Of a stretch of 64,000 bases of DNA, positions 31,311-44,100 are shown piece after piece. Below the pieces are notes generated by a model that did no database searches, was not told the origin of the DNA, and saw nothing but the letters and a program-made list of their open reading frames with translations. Made by a program: the position numbers and the translations under genes. Every line of letters begins with the position of its first letter. Within the stretch, counting starts at the first letter, position 1. The DNA comes from Lottia gigantea (taxonomy: Eukaryota; Mollusca; Gastropoda; Lottiidae), in NCBI RefSeq assembly GCF_000327385.1, contig NW_008708752.1, forward strand, positions 313,216 through 377,215. The letters are read 5' to 3'.

Positions 31311-31960
31311 CAAAAACTGAAAGTAGCTGTCAAAAATAAATAAGAGCCCTAGTATTCCAAAACAAGCACTAATATAATCAGAAAAAAAGTAATAGAATGC
31401 TTCGTTACATGTAAGGCCAATTCGAAATGAGGATGTTGGATCTACTTTTAAAGATTAAATTATGCTTATCACTCATAAATTTATCATTTGCTGGCAAGAA
31501 GCAAAAACTTTGATAGGGTAGCAGAGTGATCTTGGAAAATAACCATAAGTTACAGTTGTAAAACAGGCAAAATCCAGAGACCATGAAAAAAAACCCCAAA
31601 AGAATAAGAGTAAACCAACATTCTCTCCAAAAGTATCATGTACCTGAGTAGACGGGTGTAGGCACAAGGCAGTCAATTATCAAGAATCGGTAGTTCAAAT
31701 AGGTTGGCTAAGTAAATCAAATAGAAGTCGATGATAACTTATTTTGTCCCAGCCTAATATGGTCATTTGCCTACCCCCAGATTTTAGTGTTGTGTAGGTC
31801 TGATAGATCTAATGAATGATAACAGCTGTAAAATCACCCCATCAAATATTTCAATTCATCATCACCAGACTATGGAACAAAAATTACCATCCATTGTTAT
31901 ATAAATAGCATCAAACCAAATTAAACACCTCACTTAGAAATATTTTTTCATAGATTCAAG

Positions 31961-33066
31961 ATGGGTAATGGTCAATCTACTGCTGATATGGATTCAAAGG
32001 AGGCAAAATTTATACAGAACGCTATCGATACTCATCAAGTTGTGATATTTTCTAAGACATATTGTCCTCACTGTAAGACTGTTAAACAGATATTTGCTCA
32101 ACTCAATGTCACACCGAATGTGGTAGAATTGGATTTGGTAGATAATGGAACAAAGATGCAAGATATTTTACATCATATGACAGGAGCTAGAACGGTAAGT
32201 TTTCATTAAAAGCATTTTCAGACAGAAGTATCTGCCAAGTTCAATTAACAAGTATGTGATCAAATTCTTTATCGCTTTGTACACAGATTTATCATTTTTT
32301 GTAAACATTGTAAAAATCATTCTTGGATATTATCATCAATGTTAGTAGAAGGAGTAAAGCCTGTCACAGAGGTAATGATAGTTTGAAAATCTACGCTAAG
32401 TTTTGATTTGTAGGCGAGTGGAAAATTGCAGTTTATTTAAGTGTATCGGGGACACTGATAGCATCAATTTGCACCATTCCAATTTTCAATTAGACGTCTC
32501 TTGTGCCTGCAATTTCCCTAAAACTAAGTGTTTGATGACGTCAGTAATTGCAAAATATGCTGTGACATTTAGGCTTAGACCCCCTTGTAATTAGTGACGT
32601 CATCAAATACTTTTAGTGGAATTGCAAGAACCACTGATGTCTGATCGAAAATTGATGCTATCAGTGTCCCTGATACACATAGAAATTTTAGAAAACCCCT
32701 TTACAAACCCTTTAAGGGAAGTTGAATTTAAGCTCTATTAACTGATTTAAAACACTATTTTGCTTTAAAATGAACTGAATGGTGACTCAGCAAGTATAGT
32801 TGCATGCTTAATTGACAATTGCATGTTTCCTTCATTTTGGATACTTAAATGATCAATACATCAGACTGTATTGCATAGTTTTGCTCTTCTGAATTAACAT
32901 AAGTTCATTTTGTTTCATTTTGTTATATATTCAGGTACCAAGAGTGTTTATTACTGGTAAATCTATTGGAGGAGCTAGTGAAACAAAAACTTTTCTTAAA
33001 ACTGGACAACTACAAGAAATGCTTAAAATATCATCAAACAAAGCCAAAACTATCAATCAAAAATAG
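31961..33066 (+). CDS. GLRX2: Glutaredoxin (GLRX2-like dithiol glutaredoxin)
   Basis: Small thiol-disulfide oxidoreductase using glutathione. Two exons, 31961-32194 and 32935-33066, in phase, 121 residues. Features are VVIFSKTYCPHCKTVKQIF with a CPHC active site (CPYC is commonest; vertebrate GLRX2 has CSYC), VVELDL, the TVPRVFI cis-proline segment across the splice junction, and the glutathione-site segment GKSIGGASETK. The basic C-terminal tail resembles GLRX2. The protein starts MGNGQSTAD, so glycine 2 could be N-myristoylated after methionine removal, and there is no mitochondrial presequence in this form. An acceptor at 31953 just before the start shows an untranslated upstream exon, so another first exon could give a mitochondrial form. 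GLRX2 is preferred over GLRX1 by tail and loop wording. Confidence 0.88.
32430..32717. mobile_element. Family B palindromic MITE copy (glutaredoxin intron)
   Basis: The left half gtatcggggacactgatagc ... caatttgcaccattcc is mirrored by the right half gatgctatcagtgtccctga ... acccctttacaaaccctttaa. The centre has ctaaaactaagtgtttgatg and gacgtcatcaaatactttta, also inverted. The outermost left end is degraded. No coding capacity. Confidence 0.75.
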
Positions 33067-33567
33067 TGCTTCTTCTGGTTTCTATTCTATCCATTCTTTG
33101 AAGAAGCCTATAGCATTTATTTTTAAAGACTCAAATTTCTTATAAAATTTAATCATTTTGTTTTGGGGATAAATTTTTCTTTTTATTGAACAATTGTTGT
33201 GTTATATTTTTGGATGCTAAGAAGGCATCAGTCGATCCATTATGTGAAACTAAACAAATAGTCAGTATAAGACACTTGTGCCCAAAACTTAACTTAAATA
33301 TAATCCTGATTTTAAGAAATACAGTAATCTGATTGGGTAGCAAAACTAAATTTAAAGTTAATTTTAGTGATTAACCAATCAGATGACTGGAACACTAATA
33401 TCATCTTTAGTTAAGTTTTTAAGAATAAGGCACCAGAAGATTAAATGAAAACTGTATAGTTTAGCAGTATTTGGGTAATTGAAATATGGTATTGTTGAAT
33501 CCATCACACTAGGAAAGAAGGGCATTATTGATGTCTGGAATGCACTAGAAGCTTAAACGGAATAGTC

Positions 33568-33573
33568 AATAAA
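33568..33573 (+). terminator. Candidate glutaredoxin polyadenylation signal
   Basis: AATAAA about 500 bases after the glutaredoxin stop, followed by a T/G-rich stretch (atatgtgcttttctgc). It was the first clear plus-strand candidate I noted. Confidence 0.45.
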
Positions 33574-34179
33574 ATATGTGCTTTTCTGCTAATAGAGCTC
33601 GGTTATTGGTACCTTTATCACTTTTCAGATGAAGATATCCTACAAAGAAAATGTTCAGTGAAAGCTTTCACTGTAGTCACTTTCAGACTGTTATGTTTTT
33701 GATTGATTAAAAAGGGGTCCAAAATCAAAACTTTAATTTTCAAAAGTGCTATGGATGGCTGAATTTCCCTTTACAAATCTCTATATTTACACATTCAAAT
33801 TCTTACACATACTAGGTAGCCAATGAGATTAAGCTTATGTGAGTGCCTTATGTAATGTATTTTTCTGCTATGTTATGTATCTGTGTATATGTTTTGTAAT
33901 TATAATCCAATTAAAGAGAGCTGTAGCAGAGATTTCAACCTAGAGGTAACTTGGAAATTTTCATGGAGAAATGAGGTGTTTTGAAGTTTAGCATAAAATT
34001 TTTGGACAATTATAATTTAATAATATAAGTTATTCTATTTAATCATATTATATTCTCCAAAATGAAAAATATTGCAAGGAAATAGTAGATATTTATAAAG
34101 GAAGGAGGTAATGCAAATTATCTAGGATCCTATAAGAAATAGATTGAAAACCTTAAAACTATAGTGCTGAGAATTCAAC

Positions 34180-35165
34180 ATCATTCACCAACAGTTCACT
34201 TAGCTCAGTTTTTAAAAAAAAAAAACAGTTCAAAATTTTCCCCTTGGAAATATATCTTTATTAGGGGAGTTATGATAATCATTACTCACTTACAGTTCAC
34301 TAATTTACTAAACACTATTACTTTGACTGAGTAGAGCTCTGAACACAGAACTCAGAGAACTGAGTCGATTTGTCTAATACATAACTCACTAACAGTTTAC
34401 CAATTTACCCAAACTGATTAAATAGAGCAACACCTCACTGAGTATATTTTAAAAACAGTTCACCAATTACCACAATATGTAAAGTATATCTTTATTAGTG
34501 AGTGGTGATGAACAATACTGAACACCAAATCACTCATTTACTAAATACCAATTATCGACTGAGTAGAGCAGTAGTTCACTCACTAATTTACTAAATATTG
34601 AATAGAGTTGTGTTAAATATTAATAAGTATTGTTCACTCATCTCAATTTGCATAATCATACCTATATCAAGAAAGCTGTAGTTCACCAATTTACCTTAAT
34701 TTAAATTGATTGAATAGAGAAACACCTCGCCAACAGTTCATCAATATACCACAATTTGCAATACATATCTTTAGTAGTGAGTAGTAGTGAATAGTACTCA
34801 ACATTACTTAGAAATTTAATAGTAGTTCACTCACCAATTTTAAGAAACATAAGAATTTACCTTAAGACTTGATTGAAGAGAGCAACACCTCTATCAGCTG
34901 AGTAGATTTTAACAGTTCACCAATTACCACAATTTGTATTGTTTATCTTTATTAGTGATTGTAGTGAATATTACTCACTAACAATTCACTCCCCATTTGA
35001 CCAAACATTAGAACTTGATTAAGTAATGTTTTGAAAACAGTTCACCAATTATCAGTACTCAACATCACTCACTAAAAGTTCATCAGTTCATCAATTTACT
35101 CAAACATATGACTTGATTGAACAGAGCAACACCTCTATCAGCTGAGTACATTTTACCATAATTTG
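34180..35165. repeat. Diverged tandem repeat of gttcaccaattta-type units
   Basis: Recurring phrases: acagttcaccaattta, gattgaatagagcaacacct, cactgagta, atatctttattagtgagt and agtgaatagtactcac, in loosely repeated order over about 1 kb. Period and order vary, suggesting an old array. A similar style (gttcactcac, tgagtag) occurs in TTLL1 intron 5. Confidence 0.7.
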
Positions 35166-35404
35166 TAATTTGTGAATAAGAAAACAGTAGTTATAAAATA
35201 GTATTTTTTATTTATTGAAATAGACTTTTAAAGAATAACAATTCCAGAGCAGTTAAAAAACGAATAAAATGTTTACATAACAAATTTGATATCAAATGCA
35301 GTGCAAGAACACTATGTTTACTTCAAAAACATGCTGAAACAACCCTAGAATAATTGGAGCTTGCCATGGGAGATATTTGCCAAGATTCTGTGTAATTTTC
35401 TTAT

Positions 35405-35551
35405 GACCACCAGCCAATCAAATCCCTGCCCTCTCCTGTGACTCAAACTAAATGTGCATTCATTGTCTTATTCTTCTCAGAATACACCTTTTGTACAAGT
35501 CACAAAATCCCAGCATTGGAGAAGGCAGGAATTTGATTGGCTGGTGGTGTC
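35405..35551. mobile_element. 147-bp fold-back element
   Basis: gaccaccagccaatcaaatc (35405 onward) and the reverse complement of the right end, gacaccaccagccaatcaaa, are inverted copies. The match continues through cctgcc(c/t)tctcc for about 33 bp. The interior has no coding sequence. It behaves as a small MITE or hairpin; no target duplication was clear. Confidence 0.7.
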
Positions 35552-37013
35552 AATAAACAGATAATTGTTCTAAAAGGCAGTTTAAGACCCTATATCAAAG
35601 ATATATGCTAATAAATATAGAACGAAAGTTTGTTCCAATTAGACTGATTATTCAAAGAGGGGTCTTAATCCACAAACTCCAATGAATCTAAGAGCATGTA
35701 TGTTTACTGCAATACAATAATAAATATAACTAAATAACTTATTATTTATGAAACTTTTTTTGATCATTGAATATGACAAGCAAATTTCTTTTGACTTCTC
35801 AGTAATGTTTTAGACTTTGCTATTGCTATGTATTTTCTTACTGCAAACAGAACTGTTTTGGACTTCTGAGCCTCATCAGCCTCAGATGATCCCACATATT
35901 TGGTAGCATCGTACCATGCCAGAGTGCTCAAACTAGCATACACACTTACGACAATGGTACACTCCAGTATTTTCTTATACAGTTATAGAATGTTCTTATA
36001 TGTGCATAGAATAAAATGGAGAGCAGGATAAAGTTGTTCAAGCTTTCTGTGCTTGACACTTAAGTTCAGCTTCCTTTTCAGAACGAAAATCAGACATCCT
36101 GTTCATCTTCAATTGAATAAACCAAGGACAATAAAATCATCTTATCTGCCTTGTAGAATGGTCTATACATTTAAAACTGTTGACATTGAATTTTTTCTAA
36201 AATTGTAAACAAATCAGCAATCAGATTTCCTTTCTAAATAGTGTTACAGGTAGTTAAAATCTCTCAATGCATATTTTAGATGACTTTAATAACATTATCA
36301 TAAGGTCCTGAAAATAACTTGCAGAACTCATTAAATAAACACTTAAACTAAATAATATATTATATAATATTCTGTATAAAGATTGTAAAAACGGATTTCA
36401 AGTGCAACAGACAAAAGGGATATGAACACAAGGCACTAAATATATACATTTCTAAAACAGACAAACAGTTCTTAAGGAATATTTACCAGAAAGGTTCCCT
36501 TTAAAATTACAATTTACATACTATAATACAATCTGGAATTATATACAAATACTAATATTGCACAGAATTAATAAGTATCGGTAGCAGAAACAAAGGTAGA
36601 ATTATATTTACAGACCACAGAAACTCATATTGAGCTTAAATGGGGCATAGGTCAGTTTTCAACAAGGATAGGTCTTAAGACAGCCAACCAATATTCCTGA
36701 TAAAACAGACTTGATACCCCAGAGAGCTAGAAAATAATGGAAACCAGAGATAATTATCCACAAGTAAGAAAGACATAGGCATTAACCTTCCAACAACCTG
36801 TAGAAAAGTAGAAGAGATACATTCAACAATATACAATATATCAAAGTTATATAACATAACATAAATATCAGATAATAGCAGTCATAAGGAGTTTTTAGCA
36901 GTGATCTATAATGCACTTGATGTAAAAATTATTTTCACTTTGACCATCTTGAGCCATAAAGACTTTAGTGTCAGTAAAATTCAGGGACTTACTTTCGTAT
37001 TATTAAGTTTTGG

Positions 37014-37170
37014 TTGAATATGGGTGTATAACTGAATATGGGTGTATATCTGAATATGGGTGTATATCTGAATATGGGTGTATAATTGCATATGGGTGTA
37101 TAACTGAATATGGGTGTATAACTGAATATGGGTGTATATCTGAGTATGGGTGTATAACTGAATATGGGTG
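37014..37170. repeat. 18-bp tandem repeat
   Basis: About eight to nine copies of tgaatatgggtgtatatc with small changes (aactg for atctg, gcat for aata). The minus-strand reading gives an open but meaningless YTHIQL-type frame. Confidence 0.92.
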
Positions 37171-38181
37171 ATATTTCTTACAATATAGTTTTTAGTGGTT
37201 TTAAACACAATATGACATTCTGTTCTTTTCAAAAAGAGAATCCATAAATATTTATCCAACAGGACAATATGAACATATGCTTCAAATATTATTTTAACTC
37301 CTAAAATTACAATAACAAAACATTTTCACTCTCAATACAATTGTAAAGCGATATATTATGCAAATTGGTCATTAAAATTTATGGAATTAATTAACATAAG
37401 GTATATTATGGCCATATGAAACAATATTACAAACAATATAGTTGTACAAAGGGTTTTAATTCGTGATAAAAAATCGGTCTGGTGGATCTCAGATACAATT
37501 TTTAAACTGACCCTTCATGCTTTGAGGCTCAAGATGGTGGAAGACTAGATTAGCACTGAATATATGTTAAAGACAACAGCATACAACAATAAATATGAGC
37601 CATTGAATGGCCATTCTCCAACAAGCACTTGAACACAAGAGTATTTCCACATCTTGAATACCCCTTGAGTCTTATCACATACCTATATTTACTACCCTGG
37701 GACAACTGAATGATTCATAACTTATGCAGATTTCATGAAATAATTCATTTACAGAGATCTAAAGTTTTAACATTTCTAAAAATACACGCCATGTACAAAA
37801 GGAATGCATTAGTTATCCCAGGGTGTTAAATCGGTGTCAAATTACTCTAGGTATCACAAGGATGATGTTACACTAAAACAGTATTCGTTACCTCTTGTCT
37901 AAATGTTGTAGGAAGCTTAACAATAGGAAATAGAATTCAACATCAATTGTCAAAAATTGTATAATGATGAACACATTACAAGACACAAATAACAATATAT
38001 CCTATGCTCCAGAGTGAATTCAACGAGGTATTTATGACTGGGAAATTCACTGTATTTCCGAGAGGTAACGAATACAGCATAAGACCAGTTCCTATCCAGC
38101 AGAAACCTGATTGAAGAGCATGATCAATATACAGCCCAACACCTGTTTTGTTCATAAAATATAAGATTTTCCTAGACCAGA

Positions 38182-41100
38182 TTATTTGCCACCACTGCAA
38201 CATTTCTTTTTCTTGGTATAAGTCATAGTGTCTAATCTTAGAGCATCTTCTATTGCCTTGTCTTCTTTTTCTCGTAGCAAACTGAAAATCAAAATAAAGA
38301 TTTCAAACTCAGTAGTTGATGCGTTGAACATCATAGAGAAGTATCATTTCAAATGTGATCACTTATATGGAATACTTCCAAAAATATTTTAAGATTTCAC
38401 TTTGTACATTTATAATGACAAAATATTTGCACTGTTAAAACAGTGTTCAATAGTGTTCAACACATCAATTGTAGAGCCATATTGAAAAATTAAAACAGAA
38501 CCTGAAACATGTTTGAGTTTCACCCTGTGCGATCTTAAGACAACTGATTTATTTCAGCCTGCGTCCTACTGAAGTTTGTCAAGTAGAGCTTGTTTTCATG
38601 ACAACACTGTGAGACAAGTCCAGAATGTTTGCTCATAATTATCAAATGCAAAAAACTGAAGCAAAATATCCTCCAATCTGATGGTCTAAATGCCATTACT
38701 GTTAACATCCACATAATTGTACAAACCTTGACAGACCATCAATAGTTTCTGGGATACCATTACCAGACTTAGAACTAGTTTCATAAAATAAAGCACCATA
38801 TTCCTACAAATAGACATCTATACATTACAACAATTCTTTGTTTTTCATCTAAAGGGGTATACTCATGTAATATCACCCTTAGTTAAAGTTCAAATTCAGC
38901 AATCCATATTACTTTTAGGAGTGAACATTCAGCACCTGGAATGTCTACAGTTGAATAAAAAATATGCCAGAGGAAGGTTGACAGCCCAAAGCTGCCAAGT
39001 AGCCTGCAAATATCAAATTAGTTTTGATAAGAATGGCAATTGTTCCGGTTTATTGTTTCATAATTGAATGCAATAATACTGAAAATAGTTCCCAAAAAAC
39101 TTACATCAGCTAGATGGTTACCGGCTTTAGTTGTGACAACACTTTCATGTTTATCATCTAATAAATCTGTTTTATTTCCCACAACAACTAGAACTGTTCC
39201 TTCATCACAACCTTCCTGTAGAATGAATCATTTTGATATTAGTATCAGAAAACAGCAAAAATTTACTAAACCTACTTCAGATTGTTGTTCTGAAAAGTGA
39301 TACAGGTAATTGATAGTGTGATATATCTACTAATAACTTAAGATAGCTACATGCTTTAATCTATTAAATGCAAAGGTAACATTCTTTTGTTTGTCAACAC
39401 TCAAATAGATTGATCTGATACATTTGATTTACTCTTAAAACGCCCAATTTCAGCTATCTGTATCACTTTTCAAAATTAAGAAATCATGGATGTGGGTTGT
39501 AATTCAAGTCTAGAATCATGGTAATGAAGACTTTTCAAATATGCTAGAATTTTTTTTTCAAATTTCAGACAATAAAAGATCCAACTTTCATTTCATTTTT
39601 TGTATTAGTTTATATTTTTAGTATAGCCACTTCAGAGTAAAACAAAATGAAAGTTGGGTCTAATTCTAATTAGACTGTAAAAGATCAAACTGAAAACTGA
39701 CATCGAGCCATATTAGCTGGGAAACCAAATATTTAGTCTACTGTATCTTTAAGTCCTACCTTGACACTAATCATCCAATTTCTGACATTTTTAAAACTAG
39801 TTTCTGATGTGATATCATACATTACTACTACACCATCAGCTTTTCTAAAATACTGTTTAGTTATACTTCGGAATCTGAAACAGATGTTTTCCTTTATTAT
39901 TTGTTCTTTTAAAACAAAATAGAAGTTAGTCCTATGGTATTGGATTAGCTGTTGATTTTTTTAACATGCATTGACAGCTGCAATTTGATAAGTTGCAAGA
40001 CTGTGTTGCTATGCAGTGTGCAATGAGATTCCTAATCATGAACAGCCTCTACCAGCTACAGAATGCAGGTCCACATTCAACATGGTGGTGAATATATTTC
40101 AATTTGAGAAGCTAACTAAAAACAATCAAGATTTATAAGATTTATTGGAAATTTCCTGTTTAATTTTTCATGTTTAAAACTAAGTACTAACTATATTGAC
40201 TCCACCCTATTTTTAGCAGATCTCTTTATTTATGACCTCTGCCAGTGCTTTACATAGGAGTTTTTAGAGACCTCCTCACTCTGAATACCAAATCAGATTT
40301 TGTCTATTCAGATATATGGTGCAAGGAGACTTATACTGAGGTCATAGATGTGCATATCAACAACATTAATATTGATCAACAAATGAATCAAATAAGTTGA
40401 ATATCAAAATATACCTTTCCTGACCAGCTGTATCCCATAATTGTAAAGCTATAATATGGCCATCTTGTTCTACTGTTTTAATTTGGAAATCTACACCTGT
40501 TAACAGAAATAAATAAATCAATTAGACATAAGATAACAAGATATTAGATACTAGTCTGAACTGGTTCATAATCATATTCTAATATGCCTTTCTGGTGCTT
40601 GGGTCAAATTTGAATGCTCCAAGCCAGCTTTTCTTTAATAGTAAATATCAGTAAAAAAAAGATCCAAAGAGCATGAATATCAAACTTATCATGAGGTATA
40701 TTCAAGAATTGCTCATATAAAACATATACAGGGATCTATATACAGCCTTAATGTCAGTGCCATAGAATATCAAAACTTGGCCATATCCTACCTATTGTTG
40801 CTGCAAATTTATCTTTAAAGGAATCATTACAGAATCTGTGTATAAAACTACTTTTTCCTACACCAGAATCACCAATAAATACCACTTTAAATATTCTTTC
40901 TGGTCCTTTACTTTTCAAACACTAGAAATAGAAATTTATAAATAGAAATCAATAGGAATATTCTCTTCTTATCCATAGACTACCAACTTTTTTATTGTTT
41001 CTTTGCAACTGTTATTTCAGATATCAAAGGGATTGTAAAGAGGTTTTCTAAATTTTTTAAGTGTATCTGGGACACTGAAATTATTTAATCAGATGTCTGT

Positions 41101-44100
41101 GGAAAATTTTAAATCAGATGTCTGTGGTTCCTGTATTTCATGACGTCACTAATGGCAAAGGGCCTTAGACGTCTGATTGAAAATTGGAATGGTGCAACTT
41201 GATGTTATCAGTGTCACTGATACACATAAGAACCTCTTTAAAGTCCCTTTAATGTGTATGCATATGAATGCAGTATAATGGTGATTGAAATATCAAACAA
41301 TAACCTTACCTTAACAGCTTCTGTACTGTCTATATGGTCTGCTGCTGCACCTAGAGGTTGATCTCTTACTGCTCTTATTTCATTACTCATTGAAGAACTA
41401 CAAAAAGGAGGTAAGAAAGTCAATTACATTCTCAGACACACCAAAGAACTCTCTGAAAATTCTACCTCTAACAAAAAGAACTAATCAAAAACAGACTATT
41501 GCAAAATAAAAATCATGAATTCTGATTATTTTTTGGAAAAATATTTTTGACTTTGGCACAAATATATGGAGTCAGGAGACAAAATAATGCTGAATCGATC
41601 CAAATTGCATTTTTAAGAAACACCATTCTTATATTTTACCATTACCCTGGACTTGTGCCTTAACCAGCTATATAATAATTGGAATTTACCAAGTACTAGC
41701 ACCATTGATAGGAAATAGTGGTGCTTTAGTTATGTGTTTTAAAGTGTTTCAAAGAACGCAAAGTGAAATGTGTAATAACTTGATGTTAGATTGTGATCAA
41801 ATATTTTGAAATGATATTCCTTCAATTGAATGATCATGCAAATGGTAATCAACATTTGATACATTATCTACTTTTGTTCATAATGATCAGATTTTCCACA
41901 ATTACTCATAACATAAGAAATGTTCCTTATTCATGCTTTAAGCTGAATTTATATGTGATTTGACTACCTCATATGGCCCTTTCTGCAGACACCAAGAACA
42001 ATTTCTAATTGTAAATAATCAATCAATCTAATTAAAAATTATAATACTAGGGTTTAAGGATTTAATTTATACCTAGAATTTCTTCCTGAATGCAATATAT
42101 AACCAGCTGAGAAAAACTGATCACTTTCCATTTTCTTTTGTATTTAAATCAAAAGTGAATTTTAGTTCCAAAATCATATCAAACAAAAGAGGGCAATATA
42201 AGTAAGGATAGAGTACACATGCTTTCAGAGCTGTGACTAAAACAGACATAACCTGTGAATGGCAGATGCTCGTTGATCAGGAGATATTTCTTCACAACTG
42301 TTAAAAGCCAAGCAGGCAGATCTGTGTATAATACATACATTGAGAACTTATAAATACCATTTTGAAAATAAATCACATGAAATAATTATGGTTCACAAAA
42401 AATAGAACTGTCAAAGTATTTTGTTAACTGAGTATGTAGAAATAACATCCATAAATACCAACCCTGACTGAACAGAGCATTTGATTGGATGAATATTCTT
42501 TAAACAGGAAACTTATCATTCTTACAAATGTCTTAAGATCCTATGAGGAGTGAAGTAACCCCCCACCAACGAAAAAAAAAAAGTTGTTTCTATTAGATTT
42601 TTTTTCCTGACCTGTACACATGTATGGTTTCTAAACTGATTTTTTCCTGATTTAATACACTAATTTAATTGCTTACCTATGTAGTGCTGATTCACTTTCA
42701 GGATCACTGCTAAAAGAGTCACTTGATAGATGTTTTTTATTACGCTGATATTTATGAGGTTTATGGTGAGAATCATTATGAGTGGAAGAGTCAATATTTA
42801 ATTCACTATGTAAAGAATTAGTATGAGGGGAAGGTATATACAATTCAGGATCATCATCATCACATTCAATATCTTCTTCTAGATCTTCTTCATAATCTTC
42901 TAGAGTGGAGCGACTTAAACTCTTGTCAAATCCCTCCGATGGATGCTTGGATCTACAACAAGAGAAACGGAATCAAAGTTCAAAGTTGAAATGCATTTCA
43001 GATCCTTGTTTTTTATGAAGTCTAATGGCCGTTTTTCAAGATGTCTAATGGCCAACTTTTATTTTCTACTTCTTAATGTAAAATTCCACACAATGAATTT
43101 CTATTGCAAGATCACTAAAAATCACTGGTTTGATAAAAATCTCATGCCCTTGAGCAGATGGACAAATGGACAAGGGAGACAACAAAAAATTCATAAGAGG
43201 TTTACCTTCTGACAGGGAAGTAATTGGCGAGAATGGAGCCCTTGCGTTTACTCTCTGTTGGTCCCTGAGTCTCTGTCGATGCCTGAAATTTCATCAATGA
43301 ATTGAAATAGAAATAAAAACCATAACAATCATTATTTTTAAGCAATTTACATTGTTGGTGATTGAAGGAAACTCAATGATGAAGATTTCATTATGACATC
43401 TGTGGCTGATTCAAAACAGTATTTTTTTAACTCTGATGTACAAACCAGATACATATTGTGTTTATAATACTCATACGCAGAAGTGCATATCAAAAGATTT
43501 TGCAAAATACATGAGTCTTTATCAAATAAAGATCATATGATTTTCATTCAATCACTGGTGTATCATGTTTTAATTGCATATTAAATCCTATGTGGAACTT
43601 GACAGAAATACTTTGGGCACAATCATTTTTTCCCAATTAGTTTCAAAATAAATTTTTCTGTTACAATTGTTTGCCTTCAAACCAAAATAAAAATGTTGCA
43701 TTCAATTTTGTGCTAAACACAGTGTAATTCAAACCATTTGATGTTTGGTGATAATTTGTGCCTTTTTAATATAAATACAAATACCAGTAGCAAAAAATAT
43801 TAGTATCGAAAAGAAATTGATATTATTGAAGGAATATCCAGAATAGAATCAGGTACACATGCATTTAATCCAATCATACAGTAGTGTTACTTCTTTAAAA
43901 AAAACTTTAATGATGACATCTAAAAGGATTCATAAAGGAATTGCTTCAGAAAATTACAATAAATTTTGGTTGCTATAATCTTCATTTACAACAATATAAG
44001 ATTGAAATTTGGCAAAACAATTCCTTTAACGAATATTGCTTTTCAGAAAACTTTGATGCAGAATTTTTATCTGTCGTATAGTTGAAGTTGAAGGGTTAAA

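Larger units (their letters stand above)
33067..38181. other. Gene-free stretch between glutaredoxin and CRACR2A
   Basis: No exon-like frame found. It holds the glutaredoxin 3' UTR (AATAAA at 33568-33573), a diverged tandem repeat (34180-35165), a fold-back element (35405-35551), the 18-bp array at 37014-37170 and, on the minus strand, the CRACR2A 3' UTR. A minus-strand AATAAATAAA near 35206 is one possible distal end of that UTR. Confidence 0.55.

Noticed and set aside
36981-37259. Minus-strand frame of YTHIQL repeats
   Set aside because: Translation of the 18-bp tandem repeat, with no splice context or family resemblance.
42061-42380. Possible additional CRACR2A exon between exons 13 and 14
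   Set aside because: No frame there joins in phase with proper splice sites; exons 13 and 14 already join in frame.
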